DNA of 64,000 bases from Iris pallida (taxonomy: Eukaryota > Streptophyta > Magnoliopsida > Asparagales > Iridaceae), in assembly GCA_029216955.1 (NCBI GenBank), contig JANAVB010015600.1:32927561-32991560 (forward strand), read 5' to 3'. The notes under the pieces are model-generated. The model had not been told where the DNA came from. It searched no databases and saw only the letters and a program-made list of their open reading frames with translations. Numbering within the stretch: the first letter of the stretch is position 1; every line of letters begins with the position of its first letter. Shown in pieces: positions 11,852-22,602 of this stretch. The translations under genes were made by a program, and so were the position numbers.

Positions 11852-11960
11852 TGTAGGAAATAATACCTTATTTTATTGATGGGGGCTGATTACAATATAT
11901 AGTGTCTACATGATTGGACTTATGGGCCATATTTATAATAATTACAAATGTAATCTAACA
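11852..11960 (-). repeat. Copia 1, 5' LTR (109 bp)
   Basis: Nearly identical partner of 6952-7064, with a few substitutions and a short deletion near the middle. The same TGT/ACA ends place the boundaries exactly. Confidence 0.9.
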
Positions 11961-11990
11961 TGCTGAGATGATGTTCTTACCTATATTCAT

Positions 11991-12229
11991 CTAACTTTGA
12001 TTGAACTGAGACTTCTGTAGTATACTGGCATAGTACTGAGAAAATGAGGCGGAACCACTCCTTTCCAACTGTGATGGCAAATTCAGAGGATTAATCAATT
12101 GAAAACTTTGGGAAGCAGAATGCGGCACAGAAATGGAGCAAACCTGGAAAGGAGTCGACGATTGGAGATCGCTTGGTGAAAATGCAACCTCGTTCTTTTC
12201 ATCTGAATGAATTGGCAGTTTTGCTCGAC
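11991..12229 (-). pseudogene. NOC2-like: NOC2-like pseudogene, last exon
   Basis: C-terminal exon of the nucleolar complex protein 2 / REBELOTE family. It follows a good acceptor (CTCAATTACAG) at 12230 and ends in a stop at 11993-11991. It reads KNEVAFSPSDLQS and, near the end, SASFSQYYASILQK. These correspond to the family's C-terminal EVAFSP-DQQSVESFL and FTQYYASI-EKA segments. About 30 residues between them do not fit the family. Family members act in the nucleolus as part of the NOC complexes that assemble and export pre-60S ribosomal particles. This exon is open, but others of the same gene are not. Confidence 0.75.
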
Positions 12230-13553
12230 CTGTAATTGAGGGATAAACAGTCAAATGCAAAGGCAGCTATAGTTGGTCAATTTAGATTCCTATTCTTAAT
12301 TTAGTGGTTGGCAGAGCCAGATAATGTTAGAGTTTCCCGGTTGAGAGGTTGTCTTTAGACTTTGTATTTCATCATTCAGTACAACAGGTACTGCACCTTC
12401 TTTACAGATGTATGCTGCATAAATGGATGGCTTAATACGAAGGTAGTCAAAGGTGCACTTGAAGCGCAAATGGTCCATATCGCTCGAGACACAATACGCC
12501 ACCTGAGCATGCGCACAAACATAGCGAGGCGCAAATATATATATATATATATATATATATAATGTGAAAACTTGGTGGTGAAACTTTTGAATTCCTAAAT
12601 ACACTTAAGTATTTTATAAACATTATGTTATTATGTCAACTTACATGTCATTTACGTTTAAGAGTCAAAGCAATAAAGTTTGTATGCAAGTTTTCTTTTT
12701 CCATACAACTTTTCATTTTCCAATGGTAATAAACTTTTCTATCCTTACCATTTTCCAAAGATTATTATTCTTAATAGAAAATTAAAGAAAATAAAATTTG
12801 TACTTTGAATCTCTTGGCATTGTAAAAAGAAAAAAAACACCACACACGTAAATAATCATCTGAAAAAGTCGAAAAGACGACAACTGATCTTATGATATTC
12901 TAATTAAAATACGTGCAAAGCACGTCACGTAGACTAGTATATAATATACATAAATAAATTAGTAATGCAAGAAATAAAATCGAATAACATATGAAAACCA
13001 ACAAAAACATGTTAAAATATAACCAAGTGAAATAGCATAGCAACAATGGCAGCAGCAATCAACAGAACTAAGAAAATTTTGTATTATCCCTACCACGCTT
13101 TTAGTAACTTTTAGTTTTTTCAATTTGATTTGTAGCCAACTTTGGCACCTATGGAAAGGGCTACCTCCCTCCCACTTGTATGAAGGCTATTTTTCTGCCT
13201 CAAAGATTTTTGTAAAAAAAATAAAAAACACATACGGGTTGCCTAGACGCGCCTTTTCTTGGTTGTGTCTTGCGCGCCTAAGGCGGGCCTTGGGTGTACC
13301 CAAAGAAAGGCGTCTTGTCTAGTAGTAAGGTGCGAGGAGCAATTGCCGCGTCTTGCTACGAGGCACGTCTTTGACTACCATGCTTAATACTTGTAAGCTC
13401 TTTAAAAGGCAAAATGACACATGTTCCGACAATACACAAAGGTGGGCTGTTTATGTGGGTTTGGTCTTTCAGACAAAAGTGGCGGTTCAGATACATTGTT
13501 GGAACTTCTCTCATCTCTTCATTTGTTAGTTTAATAACCTTTTTCTTTTGTAC
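12230..13553 (-). other. NOC2-like intron with inserted repeats
   Basis: Intron between two recognisable exons. It holds a (TA)n tract (12536-12560), a Helitron 3' end (12911-12937), and two GC-richer blocks (12430-12535 and 13230-13390). The two blocks share GGTAGTCAAAG-type sequence in opposite orientation, at 12442 on the plus strand and 13379 on the minus strand. No coding sequence of its own is seen. Confidence 0.55.
12911..12937 (+). mobile_element. Helitron 3' terminus
   Basis: A short hairpin, ACGTGC, loop AAA, GCACGT (12911-12925), lies 8 bases before CTAG at 12934-12937, and a T follows. This is the canonical 3' end of plant Helitrons: a stem-loop near a CTRR end inserted 5' of T. 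The 5' TC end could not be placed, so element length is unknown. It is probably a short non-autonomous copy within the intron. Confidence 0.6.
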
Positions 13554-13745
13554 CTGGTCTATAAAACGCTTCAGTGGACGTTTCATGTTTTCAAGCGTAG
13601 TCCTTTCATGGAACCTTTTCAAGAGAATAAGAGGAATAGTTGCCACTTCGGGAAAAGATATGTGATGGCTCCACTGAGAGAGCTCAATTGCGAAATGAAT
13701 GCAATCCTCGTGAAAACGTCGCGCTTTCAACAATTGTTTTGGCAC
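13554..13745 (-). pseudogene. NOC2-like: NOC2-like pseudogene, penultimate recognised exon
   Basis: 64-codon exon between acceptor TTTATGTAG (13746) and donor CAG/GTACAAAAG (13553). It reads PKQLLKARRFHEDCI, then SQWSHHISFPEVATIPLI, then KRFHERTTLENMKRPLKRF and IDQ. This is a near-diagnostic run for NOC2/REBELOTE proteins, whose consensus here is AQWSYHISFPELATIPLI, KRFHE and VKRFIDQ. Relative to the family, a few residues before SQWS appear to be missing (family IELL-AHFAQWS, here IELSQWS). The exon itself is open. Confidence 0.88.
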
Positions 13746-14416
13746 CTACATAAACAATAGCAACAAATTGAAGTAGGGATCTAGAAGAATATAAAGCATC
13801 AATCAACAGAACCAAATAAAAGTACAAATTACCTTATCTAAAGTACACAAGGGGTTTAGTGCAACAAAAAAAAGCTTATAACTGTGGGTGCACTATCCTG
13901 TCCTTTTAACTTGATAAATGTTATGATTGAAAAAATGATTTGATGAAAAGCAAACCAACAAGGGCGTATTGGAGTGCATATACAATTATGGCGGTATCCA
14001 TCTCAAAGAGTTCTTACATGAATTCATGAGCAATTGGCAACATATGGAAAGAACATTTTTGGAGGGTATGTACATAAAATAATTCTTCCTTCAAAGATGA
14101 TTAGGAAAATGCAAGTAAAAATCATGTCCATTTCTGTTCCCACAACAAGGCCATGAGATCATATCATGCAAAAATTGGCATTCTGATAGCAGAGGTATAT
14201 TCTTTGGGACAAATAACGAAATAATGATATCAAAGGACAAGATTAGTTCAGATGTGTACTAGTGAGCCAGTGATGATCTTGAGATCATTCTACATAATTA
14301 AAGCAAAAGATGGAAATATATATATATACATATAATATATATATTCTCTTCTTTTTTTTTTCTTTTTTTTTCTTTATATATATATATATATTATATATAA
14401 AGAAAAAAAAAAGAAG

Positions 14417-14468
<52 letters not shown>

Positions 14469-14526
14469 TTGTTAAAATAAATTAAAAACAGTAGGAAATT
14501 CAGGAGGGAACATATTTTCTTCTGAC
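13746..14526 (-). other. NOC2-like intron with AT microsatellite
   Basis: Intron between the exons at 13745 and 14527. No coding sequence is seen. The right half holds a long TA-rich tract described separately. Confidence 0.5.
14311..14466. repeat. (TA)n microsatellite with internal T/A-tract inverted repeat
   Basis: TA dinucleotide runs flank a T-rich block (14345-14376) and its near-complement (14397-14419). The whole tract can therefore fold into a hairpin. Confidence 0.9.
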
Positions 14527-14661
14527 CTTTAAGTTTGATGCAAAGTTGAATGCATTCTTATGTGAGTCACTCTTGCCACTTTCTGTATATTCCAAGCAAT
14601 CAAATACCAAGGATGCAACAGGAATAAAATTCCACTGGCAAGAGAGAGCTGATTAGCATTT
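14527..14661 (-). pseudogene. NOC2-like: NOC2-like pseudogene, 3' half of the exon split by CACTA B
   Basis: Continues the exon whose 5' half lies at 33988-33824 on the other side of CACTA B. On the minus strand it carries NQLSLASGI and then, after a 1-base deletion, FIPVASLVFDCLEYTESGKS and KNAFNFASNLK before donor AAAG/GTCAGA at 14526. In the NOC2 family this segment is LNQLS-SSG-FIPVASLVLDVLEY followed by a lysine/serine-rich linker. At least two single-base deletions shift the frame (one at the CACTA junction region, one after GGAATTTT), so the exon could not be translated through. TTT at 14659-14661 is one copy of the CACTA target duplication. Confidence 0.85.
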
Positions 14662-14677
14662 CACTACCAGAATAAGT
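14662..14677. repeat. CACTA B left terminal inverted repeat
   Basis: CACTACCAGAATAAGT, preceded by TTT target duplication. It matches the right end with two mismatches. Confidence 0.9.
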
Positions 14678-15145
14678 CGTTTAGCGACGCCTAAAGACGT
14701 CGCTAAAACAACAAATTACGTCGCTAAAAATATTTACCGACGCAATTACCGACGTTTTGGACTTGTCGCGGAAACGTAAGTCGCTGATCTTTAAAACGTC
14801 GCCGAACGTCACAAATACCGACGTTTACCGACGTATATTTCGTCGGTATATTCTGGGATATTACCGACGTCTACCGTCATTTCGTCGGTGGATTAGCGAC
14901 GTGTTGAAAGTCGCTACACGTCGGTAAAATCCTGGAAACTTACCGACGTTTACCGTCGTTTAAAATGTCACTAAATGTCGGTAATTCCTGGATTATTACC
15001 GACGATCATCGACGTTTACCGACGGTCTCCGACGTATATGGACGTCGGTAAACGTCGGTACCCTAGAAAATTTTGCAGATTTACCGACGTTTATCGATGC
15101 AAACGTACGTCGGTAACGTCGATAAACGTCGGTAAATCTGCAAAA
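14675..15145. repeat. CACTA B left subterminal array
   Basis: Many copies of ACGTCGCTAAA, TTACCGACGT and ACGTCGGTAA in both orientations. They cover almost the whole stretch inside the left end. These are the expected binding sites for the element's TnpA-like protein. Confidence 0.85.
15071..15145. repeat. Perfect 27-bp inverted repeat in CACTA B
   Basis: 15071-15097 is the exact reverse complement of 15119-15145, with a 21-base loop between. The arms contain the GATTTACCGACGTTTATCGA motif of the subterminal array. An RNA read through here would fold into a perfect hairpin. Confidence 0.9.
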
Positions 15146-15587
15146 AAAATAAATAAATAAAATACAGAATGTCCTTTTCTCCCTGCAGTTTAAAAAGTAA
15201 CCATAAGACACAGTATAACAGATATCCTTTTCTCCCTGGGTTCGTCGACCCCTTCGGTGGAATACTCAACACCGGTAAACGTAAACCACAGAAGCACATT
15301 AACATCCAATTGAAACGAATAATAACATAACAACAGTATAACACAATGTAGCAGGTAACAAATAGAATGGGATCCAATAAATAGAATATGATCCAACAAA
15401 TATCCAAATAACCAAGTCTACATCAAATAACAAAGTCTACAACCAATTAACCAAAGTCTACACACAACCAATAAAGAATAGGATCCAACAAATAGGATCC
15501 AAACATCCAAGTCTACACAACCAACAAATATCCAAGTCACAAACAAAGGATCAAACAAACACAAATAAACAGTCCTAACTAGGACTA
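15146..15587. repeat. CACTA B 3' flank with diverged short repeats
   Basis: Between the left subterminal array and the tnpA-like stop codon. From 15369 to 15550 it consists of irregular repeats of GATCCAACAAATA and CCAAGTCTACA. No coding sequence is seen. Confidence 0.6.
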
Positions 15588-17605
15588 CTAGGGATCTGGT
15601 GAAGGAGGGACACCGCCGCGACGAAGGGATAAGAACAACTCATACTCCTCAAGTAAAATCGATACCGATGGAGCAGGCAGTGACGTCGGTGGAGTCGGGT
15701 CGATGAAGAAGGCGGTGGAGGCAGCGGAGTCGACGACGATAAAGGCGCACCCGGAGGACCAGCACGCTCCAACGCTGTAAGTCGCTGGTGGTATGAATCC
15801 ATAGTATTAACAGTCTATCACTGCTCTGGACCATCGAATCCGTCACCAATCTCAGCCTATCGGTCATGGTCACCTGTGCTGTCTGCAGCTCCGTCACCGT
15901 GCGCTCTAACCCTCCAACGCTGCGCTCTGTCCTCTCAGTCGTCTCCATGAGTCCCATAATGTCGCGGTCGAGCACATCCAATCGTGCTAGCATCACAGGA
16001 TCTTCCGTAGGGTGCTGAGACTGCTCCTCGATCCGTCGTAGCAGGTCGTCACGGAGAGACTCCATCATCTGGTGGACTCGGGCAGACTCCTGGGATGGCT
16101 GTGGACCATGCACACTAGCAGGAGATGCCCTAGAGGACTGGTCACAACTAGGACGCCATAGGATCTCGTACCGTAGTACGTACCCTATGGAGTCCACCAG
16201 CGGCGGTCATCCACAGCTCGCCCCGACGGAGCTTGAGTGGGCTGCGAGGAAGTACCGGCCTCTCCTGCATTAGGTGCACTAGCAGCCGTCCGTTCCCGCA
16301 GCCTCTGATACTTGGCCTAGAAAGTTTGGATAGTACTCTATAATTTTTAATTTCTAATTAATGTACTTATTATTACTAACTACATGAATATTTATTTGCA
16401 TCATATTTACTAAGTTATATTAAAATTGACACGAATATTAAATTAAGATAACATATTGTAATACTTACATAGGTCTGCTCGGCCCTCTCGTCAATAAGGC
16501 CTTCGCCCTTCCGATGGGTGGTCAGGAAGACGGTCACCATGTCGACGTTATCGATCTTCCTTACCTGTAATTAAATATATTATCTTAGTAATAATTTATC
16601 GGTTTTGCATTAAAATAATATTTCTTAAAAAGAGACATACCAGACGACGGAAATGTTCCGTCATCGGAATCGACCCACCGCACCACTTCGAGGCATGTTG
16701 CCTAGCCGCCTTGGCCTTCTCCGACTTCTCCTTGTACCTTGGCTCGTCAATCGAGCCTTCATCGCATTCCACTGATCAGGGGTGATCCACCTTAGATCGG
16801 CTTTCCGGCATGATCACGATCCTTCTGATCATTAATAGCGTCGTGGATCAGCTTGGCAGCTACGGCAGAAAATATCCCTCGATAAGCTCGGCCCGGTGCG
16901 GTGGATAGAAAAACATATCCTAGAAGAGCGCAAACCAAATATTTATCAGTTATATATAATATGAATTAATTATGATTCATATTAAAAGTAAATCTATTTT
17001 AACCTTGAAGCGCGTAAACCAGTAGTTCTTCCTTTCGTCTGGAGCATCAGAGTAGTTAATCAAGGACCACCATATTTATGCCTCAGCATATGGCCTAGGC
17101 GTCTCTGTACCTCTGGAGGACGATATCTATACAGACATATTATATTCATAAAAAAAGTTAATTTATGATAAAAATAGAAAAAAATTATAAACCAAACACC
17201 TACTTTGTACCGTCAGCCCAGATCTCTGTCTTCCTCCTCCCTCCGGAGGTGCGCATGCATCATCTGCATGATGCTGGTCGGCCGTCGGCACAGTCTTGGC
17301 CGTCGTGCAGCCTCCGCCATCTGCTCATCCGTCTCCAACGTTGTATCAGCAGCAGGAACGCTAGACGGACGAGCACTCTCATTAGGCCTAGAACTACTCA
17401 TCCCAGGAGATATGCCACGTGACGTCGTCCCAGCAGGCCCAGCTACTGTCCGATATGGAGAAGTAATCAGCGACGAGGATCTGGAGCCGGTGCCAGTAGG
17501 AGGTACCGAAGGAAAACCCTGTCCTCTAGCAGTACCTGTAGGAAGTATTGGAGGATCATGACCTCGTCGTCCCCCTTTTCGGAACGATCTGCGACGACCA
17601 GCCAT
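15588..17605 (-). pseudogene. CACTA B tnpA-like gene (Plant transposase Ptta/En/Spm type), several exons
   Basis: Second gene of the CACTA element, read on the minus strand. The first exon (17605-about 17213) starts MAGRRRSFRKGGRRG and continues Pro/Ser/Thr-rich. Later exons carry RPPEVQRRLGHMLRHKYGG (about 17120-17060), NYWFTRFK (about 17015), then EKAKAARQHASKWCGGS with TEHFRRL (about 16720-16640), the Transposase_24 (Ptta/En/Spm) block. The last exon (about 16320-15588) has a coiled-coil-like stretch rich in RTERSVGGLERTVTELQT-type heptads, as expected for a DNA-binding, multimerising TnpA protein. Introns are AT-rich with plausible GT/AG borders. Frame changes within the last exon leave two competing C-termini, so I do not call it intact. 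Exon borders are approximate. Confidence 0.7.
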
Positions 17606-17807
17606 ACCTGATAACAGCATATGATAATACAACAAATAATAGAGACTAGAAATATGAAAGTACAACAAATAATAGACTAGAAATATGAAAGTACAATAAA
17701 GACAAGATAATAACCAAGACAACATATGATGATACATTCTACAATAAACATCTAAGTCCAGATTATATTCTAGAAGAAACATCTAAGTTCAGATAAGTAT
17801 ATCTCTC

Positions 17808-19481
17808 TCAATCATCTTCAGAATAATCATCTTGTTCGTCTTCCTCGACCTCATCTTTCTCTTCCTCCTCACCTTCACTTTCATCTTCGTCTTCGTCGGC
17901 TTCGTCTTCCTCTTCGGATAATTCTACATCTTCTACATTATGTGTCGTGTAATGTGTAACTTCCGTGAAGTCCACATCGACAATATTGGTTACAAGAGGT
18001 AGCTCGTCCTCCTGGTAAGCTTTTTCGTCAATCAAAAGTCTCTAGCTTTAGTCTTGTATACTATCCAGACAGACTTCATTGCTCCCCATCTCGGATAAGC
18101 TGTGAAGTACACGAGCTGAGCATGAGTTTTAGGACAAACGGTTCGTAGCCTCGATATCTACGCTTGTAGTTTATATCCACAAGACCATGCTTGTCAATTT
18201 TCCAACCTTTTTTTAATCTGATCGAACCATTCACACTTGAACAATACGATCTTTGCAGGTTCTCTGTCATTATTATGACAACTCCACAATCTCTCGCAAG
18301 ATGCCAAAGAAATTATTTCCTAGATCGACGTCTTTGTAGTTCAAAGACTTGATACACAAACAACTGTTTTTCGTGGAATCAAGATCCAGGAAGCTGTCTC
18401 TGATCGGAGCATTTGTCGACTTGAACCGAAAGCTATTGACACAGTAACTTGGCCATATTTTAACAAAAGTAATTGGTCCATTGGCAAGAGTTCTAATTTA
18501 TTCAATCTCGGGTGAAATTAGACGATCGACCTAAATATCAAAGAAGATAATAAGTTATTTATTGCGCAGTTGCATTAGAAGAGGCCAGTAATTACCGAGC
18601 TACTTACATATTCGCTCAACCAAGAAGGAAAATGACGTCTCACTTCTTGTTCTAATGCTTCGTCTGTTAGGTAGGGTCTAACCAGCCTCAACTCATCATT
18701 ATATGTGTTGGAAAACAACGAAGCAACCGCCAATTAGTACAATAATATTAGCTTATACTATTACATTGAGATGACGTAAACTCATCATCTGAGTAACTTA
18801 CCCCTCTAGCTTCTCCACTTCATCCTCGTCGCAATTGAGCAATACAACTGAGCAGCCCTTAGCTCTTCGTCATTCAAATATCTCTTCTTCATTTTCCCCG
18901 AAGGCTTTCCGGACGCATTGAATACTTTCAGTATTCCATCATTAAATTCTTGATATCCGTCGTCGTTTTTCGGAGCCCTCGTTCTATTCGTAGCAATATG
19001 AGGTTTGAAATAGGAGGAGCAAAATTTGTAATCTCCTCGAGAATATAGGCTTCACAAATAGAACCCTCGATCCGAGCCTTTTTTTCACCTTTCTTTTTAG
19101 GTGATTCAAAGTCGCTCGAACGGGTACATCCATCGATATTGACGGGTCCACCAATACGTGCCTCGTAGGAAAGATGAATCGACAAATGCTCTATAGAGTC
19201 GAAGAATCCAGGAGGGAACACCCTTTCTAGCTTGCACAGTGTTACCGCAATGTCCTTCTCTTGCTTTTTTAGACGATCAACGAGCAATTTCTTAGAACAA
19301 AGGTCCCTGAAGAATATGCTAAGCTCCGTCAATGGATCCCAAACTGCCTGCGGTAAGAATTTCCGAAATGCAATCGGAATTAACCGTTCCATGAATACGT
19401 GACAATCATGGCTCTTCATACCTGTCAGTTTGTTCTCCTTGAGGTCGACGCATCTTCTCCAGTTCGAAACATACCCATCTG
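17808..19481 (-). pseudogene. CACTA B transposase, C-terminal half (DUF4218, DUF4216, acidic tail)
   Basis: Continues the transposase from 29240 after removal of the gypsy insertion. From 19481 it reads YVSNWRRCVDLKENKLTG and KSHDCHVFMERLIPIAFR, then LCKLERVFPPGFFDSIEH and SYEARIGGPV, the DUF4218 region of tnp2-type transposases. A frame change follows near YRWMYPFER. A further part at 18280-18030 has KIVLFKCEWFD, IDKHGLVDINYKR and EPFVL, the DUF4216 region. The last segment (18035-17808) is an acidic Glu/Asp-rich tail, ending at a stop, also usual for these proteins. Introns (about 18590-18540 and 18790-18700) and several frame changes separate the parts. The catalytic domain lies in the other half. 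Confidence 0.82.
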
Positions 19482-22418
19482 TGTGAAACCCATTTTCTTG
19501 TGAATAAATTATTATCAGTATTTCTATTATCATTAATTATTATTATTTTTGAGTGTCAAAAAATTATTTTAAAATAAATTAAACAAGGATTTTTAGTTGA
19601 ACCCAGACCCGAGCCTGAGCCCGAACCCAACTCCTTTTAAATCCTGATTGGGTTAGTATTAATTAAAAAATATATATATTCTTTTGTGCTGGTCACGAGG
19701 ACCAGCACAACACCCATTCCCTTTTCCCGCGTTCAAAGCTCCTAATTCTTCTCCCCACCTCTCTCCCTACTTACTCCCAGCCTTTCATTCTCACACCCAC
19801 TTTTCTCTTTAAAACTCACTCATCCTCCTCCCCTCTCTCCAGAACACTCATTCTTATTATTGCACTCTTTTCTCCTCACAAGAGCAAACCTCTTCCCGAA
19901 GCTTTCCCCGCGTGGCCGAGCTCCCCCGGCCCAACGCCGTACGGCCTCCTCTTCCCGGCCAACCGTCGACCCCTCTTTTCCGATGCCGTCCAGCGGAGCC
20001 GCGCCCACACCCCACCGGCCTCCACCGTCGGATCCCGCTCGCCCCCCCTTCGCACGGCCAACCCCAGCACCCGGGCCCGCGTGGCCGAGCCTCCCCGCGC
20101 CCCTTGCGCGCCTCTGGCTGAACCCGGCCAGCCTCCGCCCCAATGCACCCCGCGAGCCAACCCCCTCTCTCCCCTGACTCCCCTCGCCGAGCTCACTCCG
20201 CCCAACCGCGACCCGCCGGCCTCCCGTCGACCGATCCGCCAGCCCCCGCGCCCTTCGCGCCCCTGGCCGCTGCCTCCGGCCGACCCCCCGGATCCCGTAG
20301 CCGTGCACCCCTCCGGTTAGGCACTTCCTTGGCCCGACCCCAGCCCTGATCCACTGTTCTGTGGCAGCGTTGCCGCTGTCCGCTGCTGTCCCAGCGCCCC
20401 GATCCGCGTTCTGGACTTTCTGTTCCCGACCAGGAGCTGGATTTCAGTTTGGACGCTGTCCCGGGATTATATTTGCTGTCCGGATCTCCATTCTTTCTAG
20501 TATTATCATCTGAGAGCTCTAGCCGAGCAACCTGAGGTATAACCCCTGTCCCGCCCATTTTTATTCTAGTCTATGATGAGAAATGGTCCCGGTTCCCTTT
20601 GGGAATTCGGTTTTAGCGACGTCGTATTTTTTCCGAACCTTCGGAAAGGTTCTGTGGATTATTTTGGATTTCCTGAATATTTCGGGAAATTGATTTTTGG
20701 TATGTTTTGGCTTTCCGGATTTTTCCGGTAGCGTTCTGTGATTTTTGGGTTGGAATCGGACTTCCGAAAATTATTCTGGTCGTTCCGATTATTCTGTGGA
20801 TTGGTTGTGTATTATATATATACATATTTGGGTTTCCCTGGTTTGGGATTTGCAGGAAAGTATCGGTGCTATTTTCCAGTTTTTTGGGTTGACCAAAAAC
20901 AGAGGAGATGCTGCCATTTTTCGTAAATTTTAGATTATTTTAAAAATGAATTTAAAATGGATTCGGAATTTTATTTAATATTTGGTTTTGGACGACGACC
21001 GTATCGGTCAATAGGCCCCGACTAAGTGCAAACGAAACCGGCTTCGTCCGGACGTTGAGGCATTAGCCCAGTTGAGGATTGGACCATATCTGAGACTCTA
21101 TATTTTATCTTTATTTTTACTATTTAATTATGTTATATTTTTATTCATATTTAAAGTTTAGGACTAACGGCAGTTTTTTCTTATTTCAATTTATGTAAAT
21201 AAATGTAATGGGCATAAGCCCAGCTGGCTGTGGTCTGTAACTGTATTTGGTAGCTTAGATTTTGTTATTTCTGGTTTTGCGAGTTTTTGTATTAAACGAG
21301 TAAAATCGAATAAAAAGTATTTTCGTATAAAAAATAATTAAGATTTTCTCACCTAAAATCTATCAGTTTTATTATTAATTAAAAATCATGTATTTCTCAC
21401 TAAATAAGAAAATTAGTTTTATAATAACTATGAAAATACAAAGTTTTAATAATTAATCTGGTATCGACGTGTCTTTCAAAATACAAAGTATAAAACGATC
21501 TTTTCCCTCGAATTAAATCAACGCACTAATAATCGTGTTTTCGTGTTTTGTTAAATAAAGAATTAAAAATTGGATTAGGACACAGATAGAGATTTCAACT
21601 AGCGTAGCTAGATTGGTAAACCTAGAATCTGAGTCAATTTCTCGAATGTAGGAATTCGAGGACGATTCTGAATTCCTATCTCGAAGTCTTCAACCTCTCC
21701 AGTCAAATTCATTTGAGGCAAGTATAGTTTTGTTAGTTTACAGTTATTTTAATAATCGTTTTACTGCAAGTTTAAACTACTATGCAAACACGAAACTCTC
21801 TCTGAGAGCACTGTAACTACTGGGGACTGGGGGAATAGTGTAATGAGTATGACCATACTGTAACTTTACTGTAACAAATCCCATATCCTTTACTGTAACA
21901 AACCCAAGCCGGTCATATTTCATTGCCTGTTCAAATCACAATATTTTACTGCTGAAAACTGTTCATTTCTAAACTGTTTAAAAGTGCATGATTCTATTAT
22001 TATTTAACTGTTTAAATTAGCATGAATTGTACTTTGCTCCCTCCTGACTGGAGATAACATTTTAGGGAACATTGAGGATGCTGAGCTGTTATACTATACA
22101 ACAGCTAATTTGACCCGGTTCTGTACCCTGTTGGAGGACGCAGGACTTGAGGCCGGCGAACCTTAGCTATATTTTCTGTTTCTAGATTTGTTGTTTAGAA
22201 TTTTGTAATTTGACTTCCGCTTTTAATTCAGTTCTTTCACATTCCAGTTGTACTTATTTCAAGTTTAATAAAATTTATTTCTGAATTTTGAGTTGTGACA
22301 AATTTAGATGTTGTTGTGGATTACCTGCTAATGGAACAGCTTAGTGCCGCCGTCTCAACAACGGTGCAGGCTGGGCATGATCCGGTTCGACCCAATTATT
22401 TGGGATCGGGTCGTGACA
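19482..22418 (+). repeat. Gypsy 5' LTR (2,937 bp)
   Basis: Starts TGTGAAACCC and ends GGGTCGTGACA. Very similar along its full length to 26283-29239, with scattered substitutions and small indels. A C-rich block at 19900-20350 is on the sense strand and gives long meaningless open frames. A TTTAAA box (19807) precedes it and may belong to the promoter. Confidence 0.95.
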
Positions 22419-22602
22419 TGTTTTTAGTGGTGGCCCATGCAGGTTCAAACAACAACTTAGAAAAATATACTTAGAAACAATTAGAACACTAGAACATTGA
22501 TTTGTCACAACATAGGTCCGAATTATTATAAATAAATATTTTTGTTTGATTATAGATTGGTAGGTTACCTTGCTTATGTGTGCATCCTAAACCTTCCAGA
22601 GA

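Larger units (their letters stand above)
6952..11960 (-). mobile_element. Ty1/copia retrotransposon 1, short LTRs
   Basis: A 5.0-kb copia element read on the minus strand: 5' LTR at 11960-11852, primer-binding site, GC-rich leader, gag, protease, integrase, reverse transcriptase, RNase H, polypurine tract and 3' LTR at 7064-6952. Integrase before reverse transcriptase is the copia order. LTRs are only about 110 bp, as in Ale/Retrofit-like lineages. All coding regions are broken, so the element is inactive. It lies 30 bp downstream of the NOC2-like stop codon. The 5-base flanks (GTGTG left, TGCTG right) do not form a target duplication, so one boundary may have been altered by recombination or by slippage in the GT tract. 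Confidence 0.9.

Noticed and set aside
11361..11856. Three overlapping open frames of 120-154 codons
   Set aside because: Produced by GC-rich GATCGG repeats in the copia 1 leader; Gly/Arg/Ser-rich without family features.
17213..17782. Upstream extension of the tnpA-like first exon to 189 codons
   Set aside because: The part before MAGRRRSF is Tyr/Leu-rich intron- or UTR-like sequence. The ATG at 17605 gives the more typical Arg/Gly-rich start.
17808..18035. Small acidic protein gene
   Set aside because: The Glu/Asp-rich frame continues from the DUF4216 part of the CACTA transposase and is its C-terminal tail.
19820..20350. Long overlapping open frames on both strands (up to 162 codons), Pro/Arg/Ala-rich
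   Set aside because: They lie in the C-rich part of the gypsy LTR and recur in the other LTR (26491-27320) with different frames and lengths. This is a compositional effect without domain resemblance.
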